Positions 1 to 13,700 of a stretch of 64,000 nucleotides of DNA are shown here, piece by piece. The stretch lies in assembly GCA_013400155.1 (NCBI GenBank), contig VXBM01000431.1, positions 212,005 through 276,004 on the forward strand, given 5' to 3'. The notes beneath the pieces were generated by a model. That model was given only the letters and a program-made list of their open reading frames with translations. It was not told where the DNA came from and did not search any database. Every line of letters begins with the position of its first letter. Within the stretch, counting starts at the first letter, position 1. This DNA comes from Helopsaltes ochotensis (taxonomy: Eukaryota > Chordata > Aves > Passeriformes > Locustellidae). The position numbers were made by a program, and so were the translations under genes.

Positions 1-3000
1 AGATGGCTTCTAAATGGCACAGCAGCTTCCTCAGATTTCCAAGGATAAAGCTGGTGAGGGAATCACCTTTGTAAAGGGGCATATGAAAGATGTAAGACTA
101 TGGGATCAGTTATGTAGTATGTCATTTAACAGAGGTGATGGCTGAAATGTTCACAGGGTGTCTCAGACATATACCTTTTTCCATATAAAATGACAGTTTT
201 AAGGAAATCTAGAGCAAATCCATGCAACCAGAATAAACAATTACTTCCTTTGGGATTTAAACACAACAAAAGCCAACAAAACCAAACCAAATGTTAAGAA
301 ATGTACTTTGACTTCCAGATGAAGTTTCTTGCCTTCCTGTTGTTGTGATCTCCAGTTTGATCGACACTGGTGTCAAGGACCTACAGTGACCATTAGCACC
401 AAAAAATGCAGCCTTATTTCTTCAAATTCACCTCTGACATGACATTTCAGTGAGTTGTAATTTTAGAGAAATTTGTGTCATTATTCAGTGAGAATTTATG
501 GCAAATGCTGAGTTTCTGCCCAAAGTAAAACTACTTTGTTTTACAAATGCTAGTTTCATAAATTATGGTAGGGACTTCAGAATACAAACAATGTTGAGGA
601 GGATATACTCTATTCGTATGTTAAAGCAGGAGCATACCTCTTTTGAAGGTTGTATTACAGCCTACATCCTCTTAACTGAATAAATAGGTCTACTTGTACT
701 CTACAGTCCTGGTTTTTCACGTTTCAAATTGCCAGAGTCTATTTAGATTTTGGCACTTTCGATACAGTACAACAATATCTTCATCTAAATGTTTTATGTG
801 CTCAGGAAGTAGTTGCTATTTCTTTTAGCTCCTCAGAATTATAATCAATTGCTTCATTGCAGACTGTACATTTCTTACTAAATACTTTTGCTCTGGCAGA
901 GGTCCAAACCAACTCCATGTGAGAAAGCACAGCTTTTCCTACACAACACTCTAGCCAGATCTGCCTCTAAAACGTTGCAGCCATATGTCCACTGCCAGGG
1001 CCTGACTGTAGAACCAGCCTCTCAGTTTTTACTCTCTGTGTAGCAATTGTAGCTCAGGACTCTGACTCACCAGGCAAACCAACAGCCTCCTGGCAAATGA
1101 GCCTGAAGTCATGTTAATAACATCCTATTTTAAAGTACTTTTTAGTGTCTCAGCAGCTGATGAATAAAGAAAAACATTTTGGAAACATTGTAAGAGTCAT
1201 AAGAAATCTGTACTATATTATATTCCAAATATTTTGTGACAAAAAGTGTTATTTATTGAAAATCTTTCCCCATAAGAACAATCATAACTACACAAAGCTT
1301 TTCTCCAGTGTAATTTTATTAGGGATTCCTGCCATCATATCAACATACAAAACAATCAGGATGTTGACATATAGAAATGTGAAATTCACTGTACAAAGAT
1401 AAGGCTCAAGTTACAGGTATATTTTCCCCTTACACTCCATGAAATAAAACCATTTTTAATTCTTCCCAGAGTTGTGTTTATAAATGTCAGACAAATCACA
1501 AAATAGATTTCAAGTACGTAACATTTTACAATATAATCCAAGCACAGACAGAAATACACAATACGGTACCTATAGACGCTCCATAGTCCAAGTCTGTCAT
1601 CTTTACTAGAAAAAGCTGCTACTCTCTGAATGTGCTCACCCACATCTTTCTATGTATGACATGGTCCTGGCCTTTAATTTATAAAACTCTCATGACTTGG
1701 TTAAATTACTTTGATAGACCAGAGAATGTCAGGAAGGAAAAGTGAAAATTTTAAAAGGCCAGGTCTGGATGTATGCACGTGGATAGTAAATGCAAGCACA
1801 TGTGCACACACACTTGCATTTAACCCTACACAAAACTTCACTGCACTGCACAATTTTTGAGATTATGTTCTCATGCAACTGAGCTATTTTCTGACTAGAG
1901 TTAAATCAAGCATTACAATATTCCTACTTCTGGGATGCTGTAATTCACAGGGACAAGACTGTCGTATCCAACTATTTTTTAAAGTGATTATCAGACTTTC
2001 TAGGAGGTTGTATGGAACCATGTCTTCACAGTCCAGCAGGATGTCTGCTCTCACAGCCTTCACCACTGAAAATACCTTTTCTGACCCCTTTGTTTAGCAA
2101 CAATACAAATGAATAATTTCTGGTTAAGACCAAATGTCTACATTTGTTCTCTCTCCATTTCTATTAGGCTGAATGATTATTACTTTGTGGGAAAGGATCA
2201 TTTAGCTGCAAGTAGCACAGGAAGAAATAGACGTTAAATAACGAATCATTAATGATTCTTCTGGGAAACAGATCAGCAAGGACAAACAAAGACAATTAAA
2301 AAAAACACAGCCGTTTAATTTAGTCTTTGTTGGAGGGGAGGAGAATAGCAATCCAAAAGTTTTCAGCAGAGGAAAGGAACTCCAAAGCCCCATAACTGTT
2401 CTGTCTTTTAAAAACTGGAGAAGGTTAGAAGGGAAGGAAAAATCCTCTATGAAAATTGCCATTTTAAAACTAGACACTTGCAAAGTCTTACGAGGGAAAA
2501 CCAAGCAAAAGAGATTCCCTGATACTGAAACTAAAGGAATTTATTTATTATGAATTAGACATGTGGTTACAATCTGTTAAATGCACATCTAGTATAATAG
2601 CCTCAAATATGTCTCCAATTCATAAATGTATAAGCAGAAGAAGGAGTCTGAAGCCAAAATTCAAGTTCCTTAATTTAAATATGAAACAAGACTGCACTAA
2701 GATTGTGGGAGAGGAGGAATAAAAACTTTCTTATCTTAAATACAAACTCTGTGGTACACTTGAGGGCCTTCAAATGTTCTCAGCATTGACAAGATTTTAT
2801 GTAAGTATATTCTCTAAGCTATACTGGAGTACCTTTAGATATACAAATCCATGTTACACAAAACAGCATTAGATCTTATAACTGGGCTTACACGGAATGA
2901 GGGTAAGTATGGTGCTATATGTGAAAGGAAGAAGCATATTAGTATGCACAGAAAATATGTTGTCTTAGAGATTAGTCATAAGGGGCATCAAGCATGAAGA

Positions 3001-4143
3001 TGCATCTCTTAAAGTGTTTAAGCCTTTAACTGTGAGCCACTAGATTATTTTTATATCAACTGTACAGCCTAAAGCTTTGCTTTTTAAAATAAGTATGAAA
3101 AATTTATTCCTTTATCAACTATTCATCTTCTTTATGGTTCTCAAAAGTAGCTCACTCACCTACTGATTTATTTTTGGGTCCTTTTTTTTCTCTTTTTTTC
3201 TTTTTCCTTTTTTTTTTCTACTTACTATTATTGTCCTTCATTATGTACAATAATCTACATTTAGACTGAAGATTCAATCTTTAAACATACTTGGACTATC
3301 TCTATCTTGTAAAGACCTTCTACAGAACTGATAAAGTGGAAGACAAGCTGACAGGTAAGAGGAAGGATCACTTCAGTTCTGCTCACTTCCCCAAACTTTA
3401 GAACCGTGCCTTTCAGAAATTCTTTTGCATACTTGCTGTCGTTTCACCTCCCCCAGGTAGCACCTACTGAACTTGAGTGAACTTTCTGTGTGTTTCCTAA
3501 ACACAGTCCCTTTGTATAGAGCTACATTAAATTCATTCATTCTCCACCCATAGTTTAAAAACAAATAATTGGTAAAACACTAAAAACACCCTACATGCCC
3601 CTCTGCATTATTCTTATCAATGTGTACATTTAAATAACATCATAAGTTTTCTTTTACTAAAAATTTACCAAAATATCTTAAACACATAAAAATATAAAAA
3701 ACCAAACAAAAGAAAAACAAAAACCCCAGCATAAACATTGCTTGTATAGGCATTGGTTAGAAGAGATTGTTGTACTAAGGAGTATATTCAAAAAGGTTTT
3801 CTTTCAGTATCATCAGTTTTAGTGTCATGGATTGAAAGGTTAAGGACAATGAAATTTATTGTGACCCTGTCTTATATAATGTAATAAATGAGCTGGAAGT
3901 CTGAAATGTAATTATAAAATAAAGCTTCTTTTTGGTTATTGAGAGGTGACTGCATAAGATGGTAACTAAAATGGCAATTTAAGTATATAGAGGGAACTTA
4001 AAAACCTGAAGAGTCTGCAACAAAAAGTGTACATGAAGATACGAAGGCATTCTGCCAACAGATGGGCCCAGGGGTATTATGGAAAGCTGTCACTAACTGA
4101 AATTTTGAATATAGCCCTTAGTTGTATCATATTCATGTAAAAT
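1..4143 (-). other. FRMD3: FRMD3 3' UTR and downstream flank
   Basis: No exon or recognised repeat is seen here. The FRMD3 transcript must continue past its stop codon into this stretch. Minus-strand AATAAA hexamers occur at 3855-3860, 3103-3108, 2540-2545, 2544-2549, 1315-1320 and 1252-1257. The sequence alone cannot say which is used. A T-rich tract lies at about 3180-3219. The lowest part is probably intergenic. In human the next gene downstream of FRMD3 is RASEF, but no RASEF coding sequence was recognised. Confidence 0.5.
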
Positions 4144-4739
4144 TTAAAAGCTGCCCAGCATATCACGGATGAAGTTTATTTTGCAAGCCATCCACTGTCT
4201 AAGGGGGCAGTAATATTCAATATGAAACTGCTGAAACTCTGGCGTCTGGCGGATTTCGTGGAGGAAAGAGATTTGAAGGTCCGACTCCAAGAGAACAAGG
4301 AAAAGGGGGAAAACAAACAACAATAGTCCAAGGCCTACAAGAAAAAGTCTGGAGAAACTCTTCACAAAAGCATTCACCTCTATGTTGCCCATTAGAAAGT
4401 CATAGCTCCATCTCAGGGCTCTCCGAGCTTCTTTCAGTTCTTCCTCCTCTGCAATTAAAAATGCATTTTCATCTGCTTCAAGTTCCTCAAATGAATCAGT
4501 ATCATCTTTCTCATTCTCTGCTCTTGGGCAGGTATCAAAAAGCATGTCAATCTCATCTTCAACGGGTGTGGGCAGCAAGCTGGCACTTGGATTGTATACC
4601 AGCTCTGAGATGGTTAATGGTTCCTCTTTCATCTTCTCTTCCTGTTCAATGGCAAGGTCAACATCCTTCCCAGTATCCTTTACTGGAGAGCTTGAAGTCA
4701 CAGGTACTGAAATCTCCTCTTCCTTTGGCAGTTGAATAC
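4144..4739 (-). CDS. FRMD3: FRMD3 terminal coding exon with transmembrane segment
   Basis: 596 bases, from a ttttttcag acceptor to the TAA at 4144-4146. It encodes the last 198 residues. In order: an acidic linker with KEEPLTISELVYNPSASLLP; an Asp/Glu-rich stretch with FLIAEEEELKEARRALRW; a 20-residue hydrophobic run LFLVGLGLLLFVFPLFLVLL, the predicted membrane anchor; then RQTPEF..FH.EYYCPL and the C-terminus MLGSF. A membrane anchor after a FERM domain is characteristic of FRMD3 and FRMD5. The linker identifies FRMD3. Confidence 0.98.
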
Positions 4740-7700
4740 CTGAAAAAATGATAAAAATAACGATACTATATTTTTCACAGCCTGGTGGTAAAAGTCAACC
4801 TTAGAATAATATCTAATAGCTGTATGGAAAGAAGATCCTGCAATAATTCTGCATATGAAAACCAGATTGTACACAATTATCAAAAACTGGAAAAGCTTTT
4901 TGAAGAGGCCTGTATCTTTACAAGGCTTCAGTATATCAGATCTGCTTAAGAGGGTCTGACGCAACTACCCATGATAGCAGTGTAGTGCAAAGCAGAAAAG
5001 AGAGCAGCTTATTTTCTACTGGCAATCTGATTTCTGGTATAAATTAATATCTACTACATGTGTGAATTGGTGCTCTTCGGTGTATAATAATAATAGCAAC
5101 AACAAAGACTACCAACTCTCATTGCTCTGAGATGAATGAGTGTGGTAAGGTTAGGAATAGAGCATGACATTAAAAAGAGATAACAGACTCTCATGATAAA
5201 TTCCTGTTAAAAGTAAAATGGGCAAAAGCAGAGGAAGGTTAATACATGATATGAAGATTAGATATCATTGGAACTGTATTCTAATAGCCTCACCTGTTAA
5301 AAAGCTCCTTCTCATGTCTCTTTTTTTTTCCTGCTCATCTAGTCCTTTAGCTCTTTTCTCTCTCCTCTAGATTTCTCTCTCCCCTTTAGAGAGGAGACTT
5401 TCTTATGACACTATTTTCTGCTCAAGCCCTTTCCTCTCAAAACTTACTCTTCTTTTTCCAGTCTAACAGCAATTATTCTGCAAAGAAGTCTACCTGTCTA
5501 CAGCTTCTAATCAGTACTTTAGTGACTGCTGTAAGTTAGTCGCAGAAGTGGAAAAGAGGACAGATGGGCACAGACCTGCCTTACAAAGCAAAGTTAAGAC
5601 ACCTCCTCATGGAAATTTCCCTTTTCAAATATCCGAAGTGGCCTAGACAGATCTCTTCCCCTGTAATTTGTTATCTTTTCCTTGCTCTCTAGACCTCACT
5701 AGCCATGCCTCCAAGTGAGGTTTCACATTTTAGCCAAATAACCAAAAATAAGTTTTCTGCTTCCTTTCATTTCATCACTGAGCAAAGCAGCTTGGGCTAA
5801 CATTTGTATTTTTCTTCCTGAGCTGGCTTGTCATGTGTTCTTGTGGAGACAGCACATTACCAGGGATGGAGAAAGAGCAAGAGAGTTCCTTTCAGCAGCA
5901 AATGTGCATAGCTGAAATTAAACCTTTTCTTCAATAATTAAAAAACGTCCTCAAAAATGTTCAGTTTTCATGAGTTTAATTTGACTTCCTACCTAGTAAT
6001 TCCTTGCCTCAATACTCTGTCCTCTCTTATCACAGCTAATTTAGAAATTCATCACTTTTCAGCATGAAACTTGTTTTGTGCTGGAACTTCATTGTCCAGA
6101 CCAGTCTTTACATTAAGAAATACACTTGTCACAGTCATCAAGAGGAGGATACAAACCAACTGAAATGAGACAAAACAGTGTATGAACACTAAGAAGTGAG
6201 AACAGATTTTGAGGATCTTTCTCTTTAACATCTTTCTCCTAAGTAACAGAAGGTAATGCTGGATCATCAAACCATACTCAGTTACTTGATAGTACACCCA
6301 TGATATATTAAATTACAAAAGCCAAAATTGTTAAACTCTGGAACTCAGCATTAAGAATCTACACATATCTTTACATACACAAACACTACCATTTGATTCT
6401 CAAATATGCTTTTCAATTATTCTTAATAGGAGTAAAATTTAAGTTGAGCCACTTACTTAGACATTTGAAAATGGTTAAAAACACCCAATTTTACTCTCCC
6501 AAACTTGAGAATTCGGGGCATAGGCCTTTCTTTACCAGCTTAATTGCAAGGTCAGTCATATATCTTCATCATGTTTCTCATCATAGAGGACAGCTGCAGC
6601 TACCACAAAGAAAGGTCACCCCAATTTACGATTCTTGAACCTCCTTTTCCTCCCCAGAGTAAATTCCAGCTTGCATAAAATACATAGTTCAATACATGAA
6701 CACCAGATGTCATACAAAATTTCATTAAAAGTGTACTTTTCTCAAGTAGCTGGCAAACTTCTGAGGTTAACTTATGAGGTTAACCTGTTGATAGAAGGGA
6801 ACAGAGGAACCTTTTTAAGTCAGTGGGTTTTTTTCCTGAAGGGTTTGTATTAAAATTGTAATGTGTTGCAGCTCTGAAGCACACATCAAATTTACGTTCC
6901 ACTATTTGCTTTCAACAGCTAAGAAGAATATTCAGCTCCTTTATTTGTTGTTTAAACTCATTAAATCAAAGTAACTGTACTTTATATCAGTCAAATACTA
7001 GTGTAAATCAGTATTTGGAAATTTAGAATGGGCATTAAATTCTGCTTCTCCTGGAAGCTCATTTGATACCTTAAAAAATTAAAAATATAAAGTTGTTCTT
7101 TTTGTTCCTTCATAATCTGTGTAGCTCCACAACTTTTTTTAAGTTAAGGACTGAGGAAAGAACAGGCTATTAACCGGGGTCAACATGACTGATTCCAGCA
7201 AAGTTCCAGTCAAGTTGCAATATATAGATAAGTATATCAGGCTATTTATATTTTGATGGCTTCAAAGGACATAACTGTAAAATCATTATAGCAAATATCA
7301 TCTACAATGCTTATTCAGGCCTAAGAATATCACATAAAAGTACCAAAATGCCACACTACAATGAATATTCCAGAAGCACAAATTTAAGAGCAAAGAAAGT
7401 TTTTGGATTTTTTACTTTTCAGATAGCCATAGTTCTTTTACTCAAGAGAGCCAGTTATCTGAAGTAATAAAATCAAGTTAAAATTAAAAAAAAAATCCTG
7501 AAATGTTCCAATGGAAAAATAGAATATAAAAGTTCAAACAAGCCCAACTCCTTATACTCTTATTATTCTATGACTCTCCTGCAAATCCTTTGCTCCTATT
7601 CATACATAGCAATTATTTTGTTACTGCACTTACAAGGCTATCCTTTTATGTAATTTGTTGGCAAGACTTTGAAAAGTCTACTACCTCTCTAACAATAGTC

Positions 7701-10700
7701 AAAATTTATATGGTGTCCAGATTTAAAGGACTTTGAGTTGAGAATTAAATTACATTTGAGAAGAACCTCTTCTTTCCGTTCTTTACTTTGTATTCTTTCT
7801 GGCAATTTACATTCCATAAATTAGAAACTTCATTATCAGGTAGATAAACTCAGGTTTATTTCTTATATTTCCACAGAAAAAGTTAGCTACATTTTTCTAG
7901 CAACTGAACAAATTTTTCAAAGCTAGAGATCTCATTATCCTAGGTGCAACTCTGTATTCCTCTCCCACCAAGAATTGTGATTGCTCTAAACCAAGAGCAT
8001 GAACAGCTGAATAAGACATGAGATTACTGTGGTCATCTGCTGTGAACATGAACGTGCAAGAGGCCTGACATAAAAGTTGTCAGCTGCTAGTATTTCTACA
8101 GGGGCCAAAACCAGCAGCTGAGGATTAACAAAATGAAGGGCAGCTCTAGCTCCACCATTCTTAAGAAGCTGCCGCTGCTGGAAGTACAGCACCCCAGAAA
8201 AATGTATTGTCTGCTTATTGAAAAATTCAGTTCACACATTGTGTGTTGGTTGGATATCCTGCACACGGCTTTTCTTACCAGGAACACAACTACACACCTG
8301 TAACAGCCTAATATTGGAGAAAGGCACAAGGGTGAATATACCCTCATTTTAAAGAGAAATGGAAAAATAGATATGGTCCAGAGAGAACAGTGCTAGGAAC
8401 ATTTTATACATGCATGTAAACAAAAAAATGCCAGCCAGGCTGCAATTCAGAGAAATTCTTCCTGTCCCTTTTATCTTCCTCTAGAAATATCGTGTATCCT
8501 TTGCTTATTTTCCATGTGGACAAAATTCATTTGTACTATGAATAGAATGACCTTTCAGAGGGAAGGAGAAGGTGATTTTCTTACATGAGCGAAGTGCCTA
8601 AATGTCACAAAGAAAATGTAGAAAAATGAGACAGACTCTAGAATTGCATTGAAGTTAAATATTTCCCTACATAGGATCTGTATCAAGCAGGATTTGCATC
8701 ACAGCCAGACCTCCTGCCCTCAGAAACAGGAGGTCATGGATTTGTACCATGCCCACATCCCGTGCCAATAAAAGACACCTCTTATAGCTTTGCAGAGTTA
8801 ATCAATGACAGTTTGTAGTAACTCCTTTTTAGGAGTGACCTGGCTCTCCTGCTGGCCATAACTGTTTGCTTTAGCCTAATGAGAACTTCTAGAAGGGAGC
8901 AAAGCCTTGTCCCAGTTGCCCATTCATATAAGTTGCATGTTGCATTACAGCTCGCCTCCCAGGTGTGTCATGTCACGGTGTTCAATGTCACAGCTAGTAC
9001 AGCCACTGAATGCCACTGCTCTGCTTTTCACACCCCACAAAGGGCACCCAAAGCACAGAGGCAGAAGCAGACCAGAGCACACTGCATAGTGAGCATGCTG
9101 TCTTCAATCTCCCTTTGGCCTGGAAGGAGTTCAAACCAGAGCAGTTGATTCCCTTCCAGAAACAGGATTAAGCAGCAGCAGGACTGAAGGAAGCACCAGG
9201 GAGATTCAACTGTGTATCATGTGAGCAGGAATGAGAAGACAAGATACATCTGTCAGCTATTTAGAAAAAGGAGGACCTGGTGATGCAGTGACTCAGTGTC
9301 CAGCACCACACCAAGGACAGCGAGGCTGAAAAGAGCTGAGTACTGATGTGAAAGTTTAGCACCCAAGCAAAAGGGCAAGTGGAACATTTTAGCATTCCCA
9401 CTCAGCTTGGGTGAGCCCCCCTGGCACAAGTCAGCCTTGTCCCAAAAGGATTGCAATGGGGTCCTCCCAAGAAGTCCTGTCCCATGTTAGGAGTCTTGCA
9501 CAAGCTACCCACTGTGCTTTGGTGCTGGTGTACATGTTTTATATGCTGAGATATATATATCTATATAGATAGATATATATAGCATGTGTGCTTCAAAAGG
9601 AATAACATGCAATGAACACTACTACAAAATCAAGGTGTTTAAGAATGAGTGTAGTCCCAACATACAAATCTCTTGTGATGGTATCATTATATTAAACCAA
9701 CAAGACGTCTTGCATCTCTTTGGAGTTACTATTTAACCTCTGAGATATCAGAATACAAAACACATGTCAATAATAATACTTTTTCAATTTTGCTCCTATT
9801 TTTGAATCGAGGGAATTAGGTACATCTCATAGATTCTACTGTTTACCCTGAGTGGTGAATTCAAGAAGCAAAGACAACTAGGAGCTGTTGCTACTCAGAA
9901 ATATATCACTGCAAGAAGAAGGTTCTCCTGTATCTAGTGCACTCATTGCTTTCTAATTTTCAGATATCAAAAAAGTAACAATATTCTAATCTTTGCTGGA
10001 ACATTTTCAGTTAATTCTCTGATTAAAAGTTAATTTCTGAAATGAAGATTCAATGCAAAGATTTGATACAGGTTAGTAGAAGTTGAAATAATTCCACCTA
10101 TAGGTGCCCAAATATTAAAAGCAAACAGTACTACAGAAAGCATGGAAAAACAAATTTTAAAATGTCTTATGATATTAAGGAAATTGACATATTTACTGAT
10201 GGGAGCAGGGCGGGGGGCAGGGCAATGGATCTTTGGCAAGGGCATTTCTAAAAAAACCCACCACTTTTCTGTCCCAAGAAATACTGAATGCTTTTTGTTC
10301 CTTGGGTTGCACTCCTCTTGTGTGCAGTGAAAAGGGGAGATAAATCAGACTCTGCCCAAGCTCCACCTTCCTCCACCAGCCTAAGTACTATTATTCAGTA
10401 TATGAAATTATTCAGCATAGTACTATTATTCAGTATCTAGAAAAATAAACCAAAAAAAGCTATAATCTGGAAAATTCATTGAAATAAAAAGCTGAGCTGT
10501 CTCAACTACTGCATTCAGCTCACATTCAAAATCTACTACCTTCTAGTTTAACAGCTATTTAGTTTTGTCATAAATTACTAGTTTCAAAGATTTTCCCCCC
10601 ACTTCAGTCCCAGAAAAATACAAAGGCAAAATTTCAGTCCCTCATTTGTTACCAATTAACAAACAAATCCAAATAAATTTTCTGTAAGATAATACAACAA

Positions 10701-13700
10701 ATTTGTTTTGTCCCATTCATTCTCCATTTGCAACTTCATTCTTGTCACTAATTTGTCTTTATTCTCTGCTGTACATGTCATTTACAGTACAGTTCCTTTC
10801 CAAGAGACAACTATTAACATAAAGTAGGATAAGAGGGTTAAAAAAGGGGTTTGAGGAAAATAAATGTAAATTTACCACCCCTTCTGGCTGTGATCTTGGA
10901 GCCATGCCGCAGTAAACGAATGCACACTTCCTTGTTGCAGTGGTTAACCATCCGCAAATGAATGCTTCTCTTGGTTTGGATTTTTACCAGACATTTCACC
11001 ATTTTGACTAATAATTCCTCTTCTCAAAGTCTTGTAAAAGCTCTAGCCATACCAGCTTTGACCTTTTATTAAGTTCCCACTGAGTTTTAAGAGACTAACC
11101 AAAGTCACTCTCAATGAATCAAATGACAAGCTTCTAACGTGGCCAACAAAAATATCTCAGCAGGGATCAGAACCAGAGGTTATTTTTAAACATTTCCAAA
11201 TGCCTCATAATGTACAATACAAACTTGCACAGCACCCATCTCAGTTAGCAGTTGCTAGCACAACAGCTGAACCACACACAGAGGCATAAAAATATCTAAG
11301 GCACCAAAACATAGTGCAGTTAAAAAAGAGGCCAGCATTCATAGTCCCATTATTTTTCTAAAGGCTTTAATATTTCAGTAATGTCAGTTCCCCATCACTG
11401 TTTGGAAATTATTTATGAAACATGTAGATACAATGGAATAATCCTATGCTGTGCTTACAAACCTTAGTCACAAAGCAAAACAGTGAGACACAAACACATT
11501 CATTTCTAGCCTAGAATGAAAACTGACTTGCCCATGTAAAAGAAAGAACAGAAAATTTCTAAGTCGGGGGAAAAATATTCTCTCTGCATATGAGTTCCAA
11601 TTCCTGCTTGAGGACAATTTTGGACAGATTCTTATCCACCAGAAGGAAGGGTTGTTTCAGAAGGATGGGCACTTCCCTGTTCCTGTCCAGCAGAGATATA
11701 CAGGTTCCCAAAAAACACATGACGCTCCTATGATGACTGTTGATAACTTTCTCCAGCTGGGAGCTGGAAGGGAACCATATGCATAACATCACACTATCCT
11801 AACAGGAAAGAAACTCTTTCCTGGTACACCAAAGCCACGGAGAAGAGATAACCTGGAAAGAGTGTACCGGTGGGGATGTAGTCTCTCACTTCCCAGAACA
11901 CTCGTCTGTAATATCTATGACATAATGAAGACTCAGATAGCTCAGTATCTGATGTCCTTGTTCTCTTTGTACCAAAAAATCAGTGATGTGCATGTAAATA
12001 TGTGGAAAAGAGAAGAGAAGGGGAGGGAGACTGGCAAATGTCTATTTTATACCCAGACATTTCCCTCATAAAAGACATCTGTTTCAATGAAGCTTTTGCA
12101 AAACATGTTTATGGTGGCTCCCTTCCCCACACAGCCTGTATAGTACAAATATCCAGCAGAGGTCCTGTTTACTCCTTCCTCTGCCAGAGCAAAGATTTCT
12201 CTCTTCCTTTCCTTCTCTTCAAGTAATTTCTTGTGGGTATGAGGAAAGATCAAGTACCCCTTCACTTCCTATCTCCATTTTGTCACCCCATCAAAAGTAA
12301 TATTCTATCTTCTTTTCTATTTTTATTTGCATAACAGTTGTAGCAGCCAAAATAGGATCATTAAATTCTGACTAAAAGGGGTGTACGTGGCTACAAAAAC
12401 TGGAAAACATGAATTCTTACAAAAATGTATCCACCACCGTGTTTGATACATAAAGGAAGGCCTATACAAGGACTCAAGTGTCAGCCAGACAAGTTTGTGA
12501 AAAATTTCCAACATTTGAAGCATTTCTAAATGTCTCATAACATACTTTGCAAACTTCCACAGCATCCAGCTCAGCTAGCAGTTGCTAACATAACAGCTGA
12601 ACCCTACAGAAACATAGAAATATCCAAGGCATCAATTCAGAGTGCAAGGGGAAAAAAGGCCAGTGTGTTCCTGCATACTGATATTGAAAGCAAAAGCTAC
12701 TATTTCTGTTTCATGTGACCATGCTTATGCAAAAGAGAAATGACCATGTTGATTTCAAATCACTCCCCATAGTTTTATCTACACATAACTAAGGGAGAAA
12801 TCTTAAAATTTTACAACTGACTCAGAAACTCCTGGTCTATACTAACTCTCAGCAAAAGACTATCTAAGAAAATTAAAATAGTAGTACCTACAAAAGCTCC
12901 ACATGCCTCTCCTCTACAGTCAATTCTTACAGCTGAGTACCCTCACAGAGACAGACAATTAGATTGATGGTAGCAGGTGTGTGCTCATTCACGTCCATAG
13001 AATCATTAAGGTTGGAAAGATCATCAAGTCTGTTAACGCAGCACTGCTGTGTTCACCACTAAACAATGTCCCCAGACACCACACCCACAGGCCTTTTGAA
13101 TGCTTCCAAGGAGGTTGATTCAACCATGTCCCTGGACAGTTTGTTCCAATATCTGACCATCCTTTGGTAAGGAAATTTTTCTTATATCTGAACTAAACCT
13201 TCTCAGGTGCAATGTGAGGCCACTTTCTCTTGTCTCTTATTTATTACCTGGGAGACAAGACCAATCCCCACCTGGCTGCACACTCCTTTCAGGGAGTTGT
13301 AGAGAGCAATAAAGGTCACCCCAAGCCTCAAGACTAAACAACCCCAGATCCCTCAAATAGTCCTCACAGGACTTGTGCTCCAGACCTTTCACTCACACCA
13401 GTGCCCTTCTCTGGACATTCTTCAGCCCCTCAATGTCTTTCATGCAGTGAGGGTCCCAGAACTGAACACAGGATTCGAGGCGCAGCCTCACCAGGACCAA
13501 GTACAGTTCAGTTCTTGCTCCATGTGTAGTTGAACACATTATGTTTCTTGTAGTGCTGCTATACAGATTCTGTGGCTCTCTTCTTTTACTGTTTGATTTT
13601 GGTGAGACAGATTACTGCCTGTCCTGATCACTTCGCAACTGTTTTGCAGGTGGTAGTCCATCATCTGTGGATTTTCTAGCATCAGATGCTACCACAGCTT

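Noticed and set aside
11559..11792. 77-codon minus-strand frame with a protein-like look
   Set aside because: No family was recognised and no splice sites or conservation can be shown. Kept only as a note because it is near the CpG-rich ORF at 10838-11002.
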